Shown: positions 36,639 to 46,164, numbered from the stretch's first letter. The stretch: DNA of 64,000 bases from JAIQFL01 sp035295745 (GCA_035295745.1 DATGIL010000022.1:186001-250000); one strand, 5' to 3'. The notes: generated from the sequence alone by a model not told the origin. Translations and numbers: made by a program.

Positions 36639-39623
36639 TTAGCGAAGGTGTCCACCCGGAGCCGCCACGGCGATGGTGACCGAATTGGAGGTCGCTCCCC
36701 CGATGCTGATCGTCACCGGCACGGCATTTCCAAGAGACACGCCGGCTGGGACCGTAGCGTTCACCTGGTAAAGGCCCACTCCTCCCGGCGTCAGGCCGGA
36801 ATACGAGACGGTTGCGGGAAGGCCGCCGATCGACGCGGTGGCTTGCACCGTGGTCTGCGGCAAGGGACTGGCTCCCGCGACCGCTCCCGTGGCCGGCTGG
36901 TTCACGACGGCCCCCAATCCCGTGCAGTAGATGGTGACGCCGTCTCCCGGGCTCACCGGCTGTGAACCGGGGAAGGCGCCAACGGGAGCGGCCAGGATGT
37001 TCGTCGGCCCCACGATGATTCCCTGCCCGCTGCCACTCTGGGTAGTCGTGAAGATTCCAGGCGAGAACTGCACGACGCTCACCTGCGTCGTCGAGGTGCT
37101 GCTTCCCACCGTGGAGGTCGCGTTGACGGTGCCGAGCGGCGCCTCCCACGGGATCTGAACGTTGAGCTGTGTGGGCGCAGCAAAGAAGAACGCCGATGCG
37201 GCGGGCCCCACGTTGAACGTAGCGCCCCCCAGACTCTTGGGCAGCGGCGTTTGTGCCGCGGACTGGAGGACCAACGACAAACCCGTCCCGTAGACTCCGG
37301 CAATGCTTCCGGGCGCGACCGCCTTGAGCCCGAAGTTGCCACTGGCTCCATTCACAATCCCGCCGGTGTTGAGTTGCGATGCGGGAGGATTGATGGGCGC
37401 GGTCGTACCGTCGATCGAATTGAGGAACTTCACCAACTGTGCCCTCGCAGTGGCAGAGGTTAAAGTATCGGTGCCCGTTCCGGCCGAGCGGTGCGCCACA
37501 TTGGCGAGCACATCGTCGAGCGAGGCTGCCGACCCGCCATGGAAGAACGTCTGGGCAAACGCAAAGATCGAGAGCAGCGAGGGCGGGTTAAAGCCGTCCA
37601 CACCGAGCGGAGCCGCCGCGGTAGCACGCACCTCATTGACGGCTTTCGAATCGAAGGTGCCCACCGGCCTCAACTCGCCGATGAGCTCTGTGTTCTGGAC
37701 CAGACTCGGATCGGGCGGCGGCGTGAAGCGAACGCGGCTGGTGGTCCACAACCCGGTGCCATGGCAGCTCTGACAATTCGCCTGGCTGAAGAGCTGGCGT
37801 CCGGCGGCGATGTCCGGGTCAGTCTTGGATGCCGGCGAGAGCGGCGGCCGGATGCCGTTCTGAATGTATGCCGTGATGGCATCCCACCCACCTACGCCGC
37901 GGACGGTGAGCTGCTTTTGGCTGGCCGCGGCAAGCGTAAACGAGGGGACCGCCGGGGTTTGTGTGCCGTCCGGCTGCACGAAGATGCCGAGCCCACCCGA
38001 AACATTCCGGATATTGCCTTCGAAGGCTCCCACCTCATCGAAGATCGCCGACCAGTTGAGCGCACGCTGCTGGGTCGCATCGCCGGCAAGGAATGTCGAG
38101 TGCAACGGGATCGTCCGGCGCGGACCGGACGCGAAGATCCACACCACGTTGTCCGTCAATCCGTTGGGGTGGCACGACCCGCACGATCCCCAGCCGTTGT
38201 TCGACATCCTGCCGGTGATGGCCGGCTGCCCCGCCGCGGGAGGGTCGAAGACACCCACGGAAGTGAAGAACAGCTCTTTGCCGATCTGCACCTTGTCAGC
38301 CAGGGTTCCCCCTTGCGGCAGGTCCGTCGAGGCCAGCGCCGCCACTACCTTCTCGACGGGTTGCGTCAGGTCGATGACTGAAACGTCGCGCGAGATGTAG
38401 TTCCAGACGTAGGCGCGGCTATCGCCGCTATTGATGACGATTCCACGCGGATTTTTGCCGACGGGAATCTCCAGCACGCGCGTGGTATCTGACGGATCGC
38501 TCTGCACCGTGGCTTTTCCGTTGGCATCCACTGCCAGCTTCACCACGATGTTGCTGGCCGCGCTCACGACGTACGCCGTGTCCGCATTGTTCTTGAAGGC
38601 GATGGCCCAGGGCTGGGTGATGAACAGCTTGGAAGGATTGGTCTGCGCGTTGACGGCCGACTGCATGTTGATGGTCTGGCCCGCGTCTTTATTGGTCGTG
38701 ACGTTGATCACGCTTAACAGGCTCTGGACGTTCACGTTGAAGCGCACCGGCCCATTAGGAGAGGCGCCAGTGCTGGGCAGATACGCGAAGTTGCCGTGCG
38801 TCGCAAGGTTGTTCAACTGGTTGGGATAGGCGCCGGTGGTGAAGGTGAAATCGGTGGCGACGGGAGTGGCCGGCGCGGCGATGTGCTTGAGCGCGTCACC
38901 AGCGGCCTTGAATCCGGTGTCCGCCATCGGGGATAGTTGGATGGTCCCGATCACCGAATCGGTGGCCACGGAAATGGCGGTGACGAAACCGGTCTTGGCA
39001 TCGTCAAATCCGTCCGGCTCGCCGTTGCCCGACGGTAGCGCCAAAAAATTCGTCACGTAGACCACCTGGTTACTGTCGGTGCTGTTGGGCCCATGGGTGA
39101 TGGCGATTCCGCGCGGCTCCGGGCCGACATTGGAAATGGTGGCGGTGACTTTGTTGGTGGTGATGTCGATGACCGAGACGCTATTGGAACGCGTGTTGGT
39201 GACGTACAGCTTGTGGCCGCTGGCACTCAAGACCATGCCATGCGGCTCGACGCCGACCGGGATGGTATTGGCGACCGCGTAGACGCCGGCACTCGGCGTA
39301 ACCACCGAGACCGTGCCATCGGCCTGGTTGGCCACGTAGAGACTCGTGCCGTCAGGCGACCATGCGACTCCCGAGGGTTCCTTACCAACGGCCAATTCGG
39401 CGGTCTTGGTGTTTTTGTCTCCTGCCACCTGGAAGATGCTGACCGTGCCGACGTCCGGGTTGCAGACGGCGAGTTGGGAATCATCCCAGGTCAGCGCGAT
39501 CGGTTGGTTGGAAAAAGGACCGCCATATTGGACAGCGGCGGAAGCCGGTTTGTGGAGCCAGATGCTGAGCGCGGCGAAAGCCAAAACCGCCAGAAGTACG
39601 ACTACGATGGGCCTGGTCTTCAT
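36639..39623 (-). CDS. Exported YncE-type beta-propeller/cytochrome c fusion with TIGR03437-like C-terminal domain
   Basis: 994 residues. N-terminal signal/anchor (MKTRPIVVVLLAVLAFAALS). Residues ~35-430 are YncE-like propeller repeats (SLYVANQADGTVSVVTPSAG, LYVTNTRSNSVSVIDITTNK). Two c-type haem motifs follow: CGSCH (481-485) and CQSCH (617-621); Met ligands cannot be assigned. The region from ~760 to the end matches the Solibacter-type TIGR03437 pattern (PTQLNVQIPWEAPLG, YCTGLGAV, GLYQVNATVPAG). It is a periplasmic or surface redox protein; electron partner unknown. Confidence 0.88.
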   Translation of the reverse strand: MKTRPIVVVLLAVLAFAALSIWLHKPASAAVQYGGPFSNQPIALTWDDSQLAVCNPDVGTVSIFQVAGDKNTKTAELAVGKEPSGVAWSPDGTSLYVANQADGTVSVVTPSAGVYAVANTIPVGVEPHGMVLSASGHKLYVTNTRSNSVSVIDITTNKVTATISNVGPEPRGIAITHGPNSTDSNQVVYVTNFLALPSGNGEPDGFDDAKTGFVTAISVATDSVIGTIQLSPMADTGFKAAGDALKHIAAPATPVATDFTFTTGAYPNQLNNLATHGNFAYLPSTGASPNGPVRFNVNVQSLLSVINVTTNKDAGQTINMQSAVNAQTNPSKLFITQPWAIAFKNNADTAYVVSAASNIVVKLAVDANGKATVQSDPSDTTRVLEIPVGKNPRGIVINSGDSRAYVWNYISRDVSVIDLTQPVEKVVAALASTDLPQGGTLADKVQIGKELFFTSVGVFDPPAAGQPAITGRMSNNGWGSCGSCHPNGLTDNVVWIFASGPRRTIPLHSTFLAGDATQQRALNWSAIFDEVGAFEGNIRNVSGGLGIFVQPDGTQTPAVPSFTLAAASQKQLTVRGVGGWDAITAYIQNGIRPPLSPASKTDPDIAAGRQLFSQANCQSCHGTGLWTTSRVRFTPPPDPSLVQNTELIGELRPVGTFDSKAVNEVRATAAAPLGVDGFNPPSLLSIFAFAQTFFHGGSAASLDDVLANVAHRSAGTGTDTLTSATARAQLVKFLNSIDGTTAPINPPASQLNTGGIVNGASGNFGLKAVAPGSIAGVYGTGLSLVLQSAAQTPLPKSLGGATFNVGPAASAFFFAAPTQLNVQIPWEAPLGTVNATSTVGSSTSTTQVSVVQFSPGIFTTTQSGSGQGIIVGPTNILAAPVGAFPGSQPVSPGDGVTIYCTGLGAVVNQPATGAVAGASPLPQTTVQATASIGGLPATVSYSGLTPGGVGLYQVNATVPAGVSLGNAVPVTISIGGATSNSVTIAVAAPGGHLR

Positions 39624-39705
39624 ATCACCCTCCTTCGCTGTCGAGACATAATATCACCAGCTTGGCCGAAAAACGCCGGGGTCCGCGCGAGCCGGTACTA
39701 TGCCG

Positions 39706-40392
39706 CTATTGGTAGTCGTCGCGCGTCTGGCGGCCGGACACCAGGCGGAGCCGCGGCACCTGGCGCTCAATTGCGAAACGGAACGTGAATTCCTGATCGC
39801 GCGGTCCGCCGCCTCCGGTGTGAGCGTAGCCGATGCGCACCATCGGAGAGCCGCCCTGAATCTCCAGACCGGTGCTGATGGCGTCCCACATGCCCTCTTC
39901 GTGATGGGGAATTCTGGTGACGAATGGAACATCAGCCAGAAGCTTGCCGTTCGCACTGAAGAGCGCCAGCCGCCACTCGGAAATGAAGCGATCGATGATG
40001 ATCTCCTTTGGGATCGCGCGATTGTAGAGCGCTAGCAGGAAGGCCTCCCTCGAGGCTTCCGCTCGCACCATCATCAGTTGATGGAGGCTTACCGTCGCAC
40101 TGCTGTAGTAAGTCCAATTTCCGTTGGTATGGGCTCCGGACTCGAGAATCACATCCAACGCCTCTGGGCCAGTCTGGGGATGACCGTTGGGAAACAGCGC
40201 CGCATCGAGTTGGTCCAGATCGATCTGATTGGCGGCGGCGTAATCCGAGACGTAAGGCGCGGCGAAACCTTCCACTCGTTTTCCATGAGTGGCCTGGTAC
40301 CCATCCCCGCCCGGCTTGCCGGTGACAACCATGCGAAGCGCTGTCTGCGCCAACAGGGATCCCGCTGCTAGAAGTACGATGGCAAACCGCAT
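39706..40392 (-). CDS. Exported hypothetical protein
   Basis: 228 residues from ATG 40392 (MRFAIVLLAAGSLLAQ, a signal peptide); longer in-frame starts run through the WD40 gene and are unlikely. The mature protein is mixed alpha/beta with SRKP-poor, Gly-rich C-terminus (IGYAHTGGGGPRDQEFTFRF). No family recognised. It begins 11 bases after the WD40 gene ends, so the two are probably one operon. Its 3' end shares a short similarity with DNA at 33662-33695. Confidence 0.6.
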   Translation of the reverse strand: MRFAIVLLAAGSLLAQTALRMVVTGKPGGDGYQATHGKRVEGFAAPYVSDYAAANQIDLDQLDAALFPNGHPQTGPEALDVILESGAHTNGNWTYYSSATVSLHQLMMVRAEASREAFLLALYNRAIPKEIIIDRFISEWRLALFSANGKLLADVPFVTRIPHHEEGMWDAISTGLEIQGGSPMVRIGYAHTGGGGPRDQEFTFRFAIERQVPRLRLVSGRQTRDDYQ

Positions 40393-40403
40393 GGGTGCTC
40401 CGA

Positions 40404-42659
40404 TCACCGAGAGGATACGATGGTCAACACCAACTCGGCGAGGTATACCAGCGCGGCCACGGCGAGCCAGCCGGGGTGCCGGTGCAGAATTTCCGCCGCC
40501 ACGTACTGCCAATCGGGGCGGATCACAGGCCTGGGCTCCGCCGCGACTCCCGCCAGATTGGGCCGGCGCAAGAGGCGGCGAAACGCCTCGAGCGGCATCA
40601 GCAAGCTGGATTGTGCGCCGTAGCGAATCGCGGTGTAAGACTCGCCACCTGGTGACGCCGAGTAGAAAAGATTCTTCGGACTCACCGCGATGGACTGGCC
40701 GTTCGGCAGCATGTGAATCGTCCACTGCACGGCGCCGCTTGCGGCTTGCCACGTCGAGAAACTGCCGTCGAATCCCGCGGTGGCCAGAAGGTTCCCGTCG
40801 GGACTCCAAGTGACGGAACGAACTCCCCCGTCGGCGCCGCTGAATACGCGTATCTGGGTGCAGGTCTCGGGATTCCAGGTGCTCAAACTGCCCGTGGCCA
40901 GTGCGAGGGTGCGGCCGTCGGGACCCCATTGCGCAGTGTCCACCAGCAAAGGATCGGGACCTATGCATTGAGGCTGCGCATCGGGCACAGGCACGGGATC
41001 CACCTGCCAGGTTTCCAGCAACTGCGGGTCGACATCCGTCCCCATGGTGTCGGCGACGAGGATTTTGCCGTCGGGGCGGTAGGTGACCATCCCGACCGGT
41101 ACTCCGGTGTACAGACTGGCGACCGCCTCCGCGGAATCAGTGCCATCGGCGCGCCATAGTTTGACGCCCCCATCCTGGCCCACTGCGACGGTCTTTCCAT
41201 CCGGACTCCAGGCCAGCGAATAGATGCCGCTCCCGTTGTGAATCGCCCGTTCTAATTTGCCCGTAATCGCATTCCAGAGCCGGACTTCCGTATCGGCCAG
41301 GCCGCCCTCGGACACCGCGAGCAACCTGCCATCCGGGCTCCAAGCCATCGGAGGTGGACGGCGGTCCGGTTCGTCATAGGGCAGGTCCCCGTTTGGGTTG
41401 GCGGAAACGGGCAGGGTGTGCAAGAGAGAGAAGGTCGCGCCATCCCACAACCGGATGGTCTGGTCGGACGACACCGATGCCAGGATCTTACCGCCGCGAT
41501 TCCAGGCGAGCCCCAGCACCCGGCGAGAGTGCCCGGCAAGACTCCGGACCAGCGTTCCGGAGCGAACTTCCCAGAGTTTAACGTCGTGGTCGCTACCGCC
41601 GGAAGCTAGCGTCGCACCATCGGGACTCCACGCGACCGCCGCAACGGAACTCAAATTCGGCGCGATGGTCCGCATCGGAGTGCCGTCGTCTGCACGCCAG
41701 ATCTGGAGTGTGCCATCGAGGCACCCCGACGCCAGCGTGTGGCTGTCCGGACTCCAGGCGATGGCCTGCACGGAGGCGGCGATCGTCTTGAGGACAGCGC
41801 CGGAAGCGGCATCGTGAAATTCGAGCTTTTCGACGCCGGCGTCAGCGAGAATGCGGCCGTCGGGGCTCCAGGCCAGCAGGGCAGCGTGGTCAGTGCTGGG
41901 CGCGCTCCAGAGAACGGATCCATCCTCCGAACGAACCCGCCGCAGTTCGGTGCCGGCACGATCGAGCGGATGCAGTTCGTACGCCTGAATGAAGGAATCG
42001 CTTGCGGAATTCCAGGCGAGAGCCTGATTGCCAGGCACCGCAACGCTCCCGAAGTCGCGCACCGGCGCCCCGGAGTCGATGCGGAACATCTTTGTATCGT
42101 TTCCGAAGATCAGCAACTTCTCGCTATCCGGGCTCCACGCCAGCGATTGGGCGAACTCCATAGAATTCCCCTCGTCGTGAAATGTCTGGAGAACCGTGCC
42201 GGTAGCAGCATCCCACACCTGTACCTTGGTGATCTCCTCCATTTTGGAGTTCACGCCCGCGAGTTTCTTACCGTCGGGACTCCAGAGGAGCGAATGGACT
42301 GCGGTCGTGGAGATGGATCGCCGTGCAGCGCCGCTTTCGGGGTCCCAGAATTGGATCGCGGCGTCACCGCCGGCTGAGGCGAGAGTGGATTTGCCCGGTT
42401 GCCAGGCGAGCGCATTGACCCCAGATGAGTGTGCGTGGATAATGCGCTGCAATTCCCCCGAAGCAGCGTCCCAGATTCGGATGGAGCCATCGGCGCCGCC
42501 GCTAGCCAGCATCCGCCCGTCGGCGCTCCACGCAAGGGAAATAATTCCTCCGTGGTGGCCGAGGCGAATGAACAGCTCAGGATCACTGGCGACGGGCATC
42601 TGACGGGTGGTCGCAATCGCCAGAATACCCACCGCAACGGCCGCTGTGAGGGCCGTCAA
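40404..42659 (-). CDS. Membrane-anchored WD40 repeat protein
   Basis: 751 residues from TTG 42659. An N-terminal hydrophobic helix (TALTAAVAVGILAIATT) and a C-terminal one (WLAVAALVYLAELVLTIV) bracket about a dozen WD40 blades, e.g. ISLAWSADGRMLASGGADGS, VAAVAWSPDGATLASGGSDH and KLWEVRSG. The repeated SPDG motif is typical of bacterial WD40 propellers, usually interaction scaffolds. Being near a Ser/Thr kinase gene is notable because such pairs are common, though about 4 kb and two genes separate them. The start codon is uncertain. Confidence 0.85.
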   Translation of the reverse strand: MTALTAAVAVGILAIATTRQMPVASDPELFIRLGHHGGIISLAWSADGRMLASGGADGSIRIWDAASGELQRIIHAHSSGVNALAWQPGKSTLASAGGDAAIQFWDPESGAARRSISTTAVHSLLWSPDGKKLAGVNSKMEEITKVQVWDAATGTVLQTFHDEGNSMEFAQSLAWSPDSEKLLIFGNDTKMFRIDSGAPVRDFGSVAVPGNQALAWNSASDSFIQAYELHPLDRAGTELRRVRSEDGSVLWSAPSTDHAALLAWSPDGRILADAGVEKLEFHDAASGAVLKTIAASVQAIAWSPDSHTLASGCLDGTLQIWRADDGTPMRTIAPNLSSVAAVAWSPDGATLASGGSDHDVKLWEVRSGTLVRSLAGHSRRVLGLAWNRGGKILASVSSDQTIRLWDGATFSLLHTLPVSANPNGDLPYDEPDRRPPPMAWSPDGRLLAVSEGGLADTEVRLWNAITGKLERAIHNGSGIYSLAWSPDGKTVAVGQDGGVKLWRADGTDSAEAVASLYTGVPVGMVTYRPDGKILVADTMGTDVDPQLLETWQVDPVPVPDAQPQCIGPDPLLVDTAQWGPDGRTLALATGSLSTWNPETCTQIRVFSGADGGVRSVTWSPDGNLLATAGFDGSFSTWQAASGAVQWTIHMLPNGQSIAVSPKNLFYSASPGGESYTAIRYGAQSSLLMPLEAFRRLLRRPNLAGVAAEPRPVIRPDWQYVAAEILHRHPGWLAVAALVYLAELVLTIVSSR

Positions 42660-42743
42660 TGTGATTAATCGCAGAAGGAGTTTAACGCCCGCCTCGCATC
42701 GTCAGATCATAATCTCTGACCGGAGAGGCGCGCAAGCGCGACA

Positions 42744-42907
42744 TGGCGCCGAGACTTTTCTCCGCCGCGTCCCGACTCCTCGGGACGCTTTGGATGCTTC
42801 CACTGAGCTGGGGCGGCGGGTGAATGACCACCCGCGAACCAGGGTCGGGACGCCCGAACAGCGTCGAGATGAGTCTCGACGCGGCAAACAAGGGGTGTTT
42901 GCGCCAC
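42744..42907. repeat. Paired two-hairpin structured repeats, copies R4a and R4b
   Basis: Two copies facing each other. R4a (42744-42791, plus): hairpin CGTCCCGA-CTCC-TCGGGACG at 42768-42787. R4b (42851-42907, minus): hairpin CGTCGAGA-loop-TCTCGACG at 42862-42881, ending TTTGCGCCAC. The same paired layout occurs at 62243-62438. It occupies the gap between the WD40 gene start and the dps end. Confidence 0.88.
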
Positions 42908-42918
42908 GTCGGCACAGA

Positions 42919-43425
42919 CTACGACACGAGGGCGTCTTTCTTCTTCAACACTTCGCGCACGAACCATTCATCGTGCTCGTGGAGTTGCACCAGCTTGGAG
43001 AAGAGATCCACCGTGCCGGGATCATCGGCCTCGTCGGCGGCCTTGGCGGCGTCGCGCATATCCTTGATCACGATCAGCAGGTTGGCGTCGGCCTCCTCCA
43101 GCATCTCCTTCATGCTCAGGCCCGACTTGGACGATTGCACGCTGGCAGCCTGCTGGAACTGCTTCAACTGGACGCTCTGTACGTCTTGCCCGATCATACG
43201 GAGCCGTTCGGCCATCTGATCGATACTGCCGAGGGCATTTTCGGCGAACCCATCGAACATCAGGTGCAGTTCTCGGAAGAGCGGGCCGTAAGTCTGCCAA
43301 TGATAATGTTTGTAGTTGGAATAAAGCACGAAGGCGTTTGCGACTTCACGCTGCAAAAACTGCGCGACCGGATGGTCCTCACGGTTCTCCTGTGTGACTT
43401 CTTTCACCAGTGTTGTTCCAGGCAT
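42919..43425 (-). CDS. dps: Dps family DNA-binding/ferritin-like protein
   Basis: 168 residues from ATG 43425, preceded by GGGAGG six bases upstream; the longer frame from 43476 lacks such a site. The Dps ferroxidase residues are visible: YKHYHWQTYGPLFRELHLMF with His, then Asp and Glu in DGFAENALGSIDQMAERLRM. C-terminal HEHDEWFVREVLKKK is typical. It stores iron and protects DNA against oxidants in stationary phase or stress. It is divergent from acnA, whose product is an iron-sulfur enzyme. Confidence 0.93.
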   Translation of the reverse strand: MPGTTLVKEVTQENREDHPVAQFLQREVANAFVLYSNYKHYHWQTYGPLFRELHLMFDGFAENALGSIDQMAERLRMIGQDVQSVQLKQFQQAASVQSSKSGLSMKEMLEEADANLLIVIKDMRDAAKAADEADDPGTVDLFSKLVQLHEHDEWFVREVLKKKDALVS

Positions 43426-43496
43426 GTTTTCCTCCCGTTGAGCGATGCAATCGGAGCGCCAACGGACGGGAACCACCGAATCCTCCCGCCGCGAAA

Positions 43497-43502
43497 TATA
43501 AT
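43497..43502 (+). promoter_or_regulatory. acnA -10 element (leaderless promoter)
   Basis: A perfect TATAAT ends 7 bases before the acnA ATG (43510). Transcription would start at or next to the A of the start codon, and no Shine-Dalgarno exists. No good -35 is seen at the usual distance. Confidence 0.5.
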
Positions 43503-43509
43503 TAGATCA

Positions 43510-46164
43510 ATGTCCAAAAACAGCTTTGGCGCGGCGTCGACGCTGCGTGTAGGTGCCACTGAATACCAATACTTCCGTCTGGCCCGATTGGAAGAAAAAG
43601 GCGTCGGCAACGTTGCGCGCCTGCCTTTTTCGATCAAAATCCTGCTCGAAAACCTGCTGCGGTGCGAGGACGGACGCCGGGTTTCAGCCGCCGATGTGGA
43701 ATACGTAGCCGGCGGAGGCGATGCCGCCGGCGGCAAAGAGATCAGTTTTATGCCGGCGCGCGTGCTGCTGCAGGATTTTACAGGTGTCCCCTGCGTGGTG
43801 GACTTGGCCGCCATGCGCGACGCGCTCGCGGCGATGGGCGCCGATCCCGCCAAGGCAAATCCCCTGATGCCCGCCGACCTGGTGATTGACCATTCGGTAC
43901 AGGTGGACAATTTCGGATCGAGCGGCGCCTTCGATATGAACGCGCTACTGGAGTTCCAACGCAATCGTGAGCGCTACATGCTGCTGCGCTGGGGTCAGAC
44001 AGCGTTCACCAATTTCCGCGTGGTGCCTCCCGACACGGGCATCGTGCACCAGGTGAATCTGGAGTACCTGGCCTCGGTGGTATTTCGAGCGAACGGTCAG
44101 GCGTATCCGGATTCGCTCGTCGGCACGGATTCGCACACCACCATGGTAAATGGCCTCGGAGTGCTGGGCTGGGGCGTGGGCGGGATCGAGGCGGAGGCTT
44201 GTATGCTCGGCCAGCCGGTTTCGATGCTGCTGCCGCCGGTGGTCGGATTCAAGCTCCACGGCAAATTGAAAGAGGGCTGCACCGCGACCGACCTGGTGCT
44301 GACCATTACGCAGATTCTGCGCAAGAAGGGCGTGGTGGGTAAGTTCGTCGAGTTTTATGGCACCGGCTTGAGCGCGTTGAGCCTTGCCGACCGCGCGACC
44401 GTCGCCAACATGGCGCCCGAATACGGCGCGACCATGGGCTTCTTCCCCGTGGATGCGGAGACTCTGGCATACCTTAAATTCACCAATCGCGACTCCAGTC
44501 TCGTCGAACTGGTAGAAGCATACACGAAGGAACAAGGACTGTTCCGCACCGATGAGACCGCCGACCCGATCTACTCCACCACGCTGGAGCTCGATCTGGC
44601 GACGGTGAGGCCCTCGATGGCTGGCCCGAAGCGGCCTCAGGATCGGGTGGAACTGCCGGACGTGCGCAAGAACTTCCACGATGCCTTCCCCGGGCCGAAG
44701 AAGAGCTCTCCGGCGCAACTGAATGGCACCACTGCGAACGTGGAGAGCGGCGCGGTGGTAATCGCGGCGATCACCAGTTGCACCAACACCTCGAATCCTT
44801 CGGTAATGCTGGCGGCGGGCCTGTTGGCGAAGAAGGCGGTGGAACGCGGATTGAAGGTGAAGCCGTGGGTGAAGACGAGCCTGGCACCCGGGTCGAAAGT
44901 AGTGATCGACTACTATCGCGAGGCTGGTCTGATGCCATATCTCGAACAGCTCAACTTCCACCTGGTGGGCTTCGGTTGCACCACCTGTATCGGCAATAGC
45001 GGACCGCTGCCCGAGCCGGTTGCCGATGCGGTGCAGAAAGAGAACCTGGTGGTGGCCGCGGTGCTCAGCGGCAATCGCAACTTCGAGGGACGCATCAATC
45101 CGCTGGTGAAGGCGAATTACCTGGCGTCTCCCCCGCTGGTGGTGGCGTATGCGCTCGCAGGCACGATGGACATCGATCTGGCGAACGATTCGTTGGGCGA
45201 CGACCAGTCGGGGAATCCCGTTTATCTGAAGGATATCTGGCCCTCCAATGACGAGGTGTCGAAGACAGTGCGCGACTCGGTGAACAACGGCATGTTCGCG
45301 CACGAGTACGGACACGCCTTCGATGGCGACAAGAACTGGCAGGGAATGCCGGTCCCCACGGGCGGCACCTTCCAGTGGGACGACCACTCGACCTATATCA
45401 AGAAGCCGCCATACTTCGATCAGATGGCCGATCCGGAGACCTCGGTTACCGACCTGCACAATCTGCGCGTACTCGCCATGTTGGGCGACTCTGTGACCAC
45501 CGACCACATCTCTCCGGCGGGATCGATTCCGAAGGACAGTCCGGCGGGAAAATATCTGATCGCGCAGGGAGTGCCGCCGTCCGACTTCAACTCCTACGGC
45601 GCGCGCCGGGGCAATCACGAGGTGATGGTGCGCGGAACGCTGGCCAATATCCGGCTGCGCAATCAACTGGCGCCGGGGACTGAGGGCGGCTGGAGTGTCC
45701 ATTTGCCCGATGGCAAGCAGATGTCGATCTACGACACTTCGATGCAGTACCAGAGCGAAGGAGTGCCGCTGATGATTCTGGCAGGCAAGGAGTATGGGTC
45801 GGGGTCGTCGCGCGATTGGGCGGCGAAGGGCGTGATGCTTCTAGGTGTGCGCGCAGTGATCGCCGAGAGCTTCGAACGCATTCATCGCAGCAATCTGGTG
45901 GGCATGGGCGTGCTGCCGCTGCAATTCCAGGCGGGTGATACGGCGTCGAGTCTGCAACTGACGGGCAAGGAGACTTTCCATATTGAGGGCGTGAAGTCCT
46001 CACTGAATGGCGGCGGCAGGAAGGCTTCGGTACGCGCGGTGGCGGATGACGGATCGGAGAAGAAGTTCACGGTGGACGTGCGCGTGGATACTCCACAGGA
46101 AGTAGAGTATTACCGCAACGGCGGCATTCTTCCTTACGTGCTGCGGCAGTTGGCAACGGCGTAA
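43510..46164 (+). CDS. acnA: Aconitate hydratase A
   Basis: 884 residues, full AcnA/IRP-type length. Start is ATG 43510 (MSKNSFGAAS), where AcnA proteins begin; the open frame extending upstream to 42607 passes through the dps gene and is not coding. The 4Fe-4S Cys ligands are in ITSCTNTSNPS and GFGCTTCIGNSGP. Substrate-site motifs include GTDSHTTMVNGLGVLGWGVG and GKEYGSGSSRDWAAKG near the C-terminus. It interconverts citrate and isocitrate in the TCA cycle. It stands alone, probably leaderless. Confidence 0.97.
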   Translation: MSKNSFGAASTLRVGATEYQYFRLARLEEKGVGNVARLPFSIKILLENLLRCEDGRRVSAADVEYVAGGGDAAGGKEISFMPARVLLQDFTGVPCVVDLAAMRDALAAMGADPAKANPLMPADLVIDHSVQVDNFGSSGAFDMNALLEFQRNRERYMLLRWGQTAFTNFRVVPPDTGIVHQVNLEYLASVVFRANGQAYPDSLVGTDSHTTMVNGLGVLGWGVGGIEAEACMLGQPVSMLLPPVVGFKLHGKLKEGCTATDLVLTITQILRKKGVVGKFVEFYGTGLSALSLADRATVANMAPEYGATMGFFPVDAETLAYLKFTNRDSSLVELVEAYTKEQGLFRTDETADPIYSTTLELDLATVRPSMAGPKRPQDRVELPDVRKNFHDAFPGPKKSSPAQLNGTTANVESGAVVIAAITSCTNTSNPSVMLAAGLLAKKAVERGLKVKPWVKTSLAPGSKVVIDYYREAGLMPYLEQLNFHLVGFGCTTCIGNSGPLPEPVADAVQKENLVVAAVLSGNRNFEGRINPLVKANYLASPPLVVAYALAGTMDIDLANDSLGDDQSGNPVYLKDIWPSNDEVSKTVRDSVNNGMFAHEYGHAFDGDKNWQGMPVPTGGTFQWDDHSTYIKKPPYFDQMADPETSVTDLHNLRVLAMLGDSVTTDHISPAGSIPKDSPAGKYLIAQGVPPSDFNSYGARRGNHEVMVRGTLANIRLRNQLAPGTEGGWSVHLPDGKQMSIYDTSMQYQSEGVPLMILAGKEYGSGSSRDWAAKGVMLLGVRAVIAESFERIHRSNLVGMGVLPLQFQAGDTASSLQLTGKETFHIEGVKSSLNGGGRKASVRAVADDGSEKKFTVDVRVDTPQEVEYYRNGGILPYVLRQLATA

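Noticed and set aside
42607..43509. N-terminal extension of the acnA frame by 301 codons
   Set aside because: It passes through a repeat and the opposite-strand dps gene; AcnA proteins begin at the ATG at 43510.
43945..45702. 585-codon open frame on the minus strand
   Set aside because: It is antisense to acnA, which has all expected motifs; composition is typical of a shadow frame.
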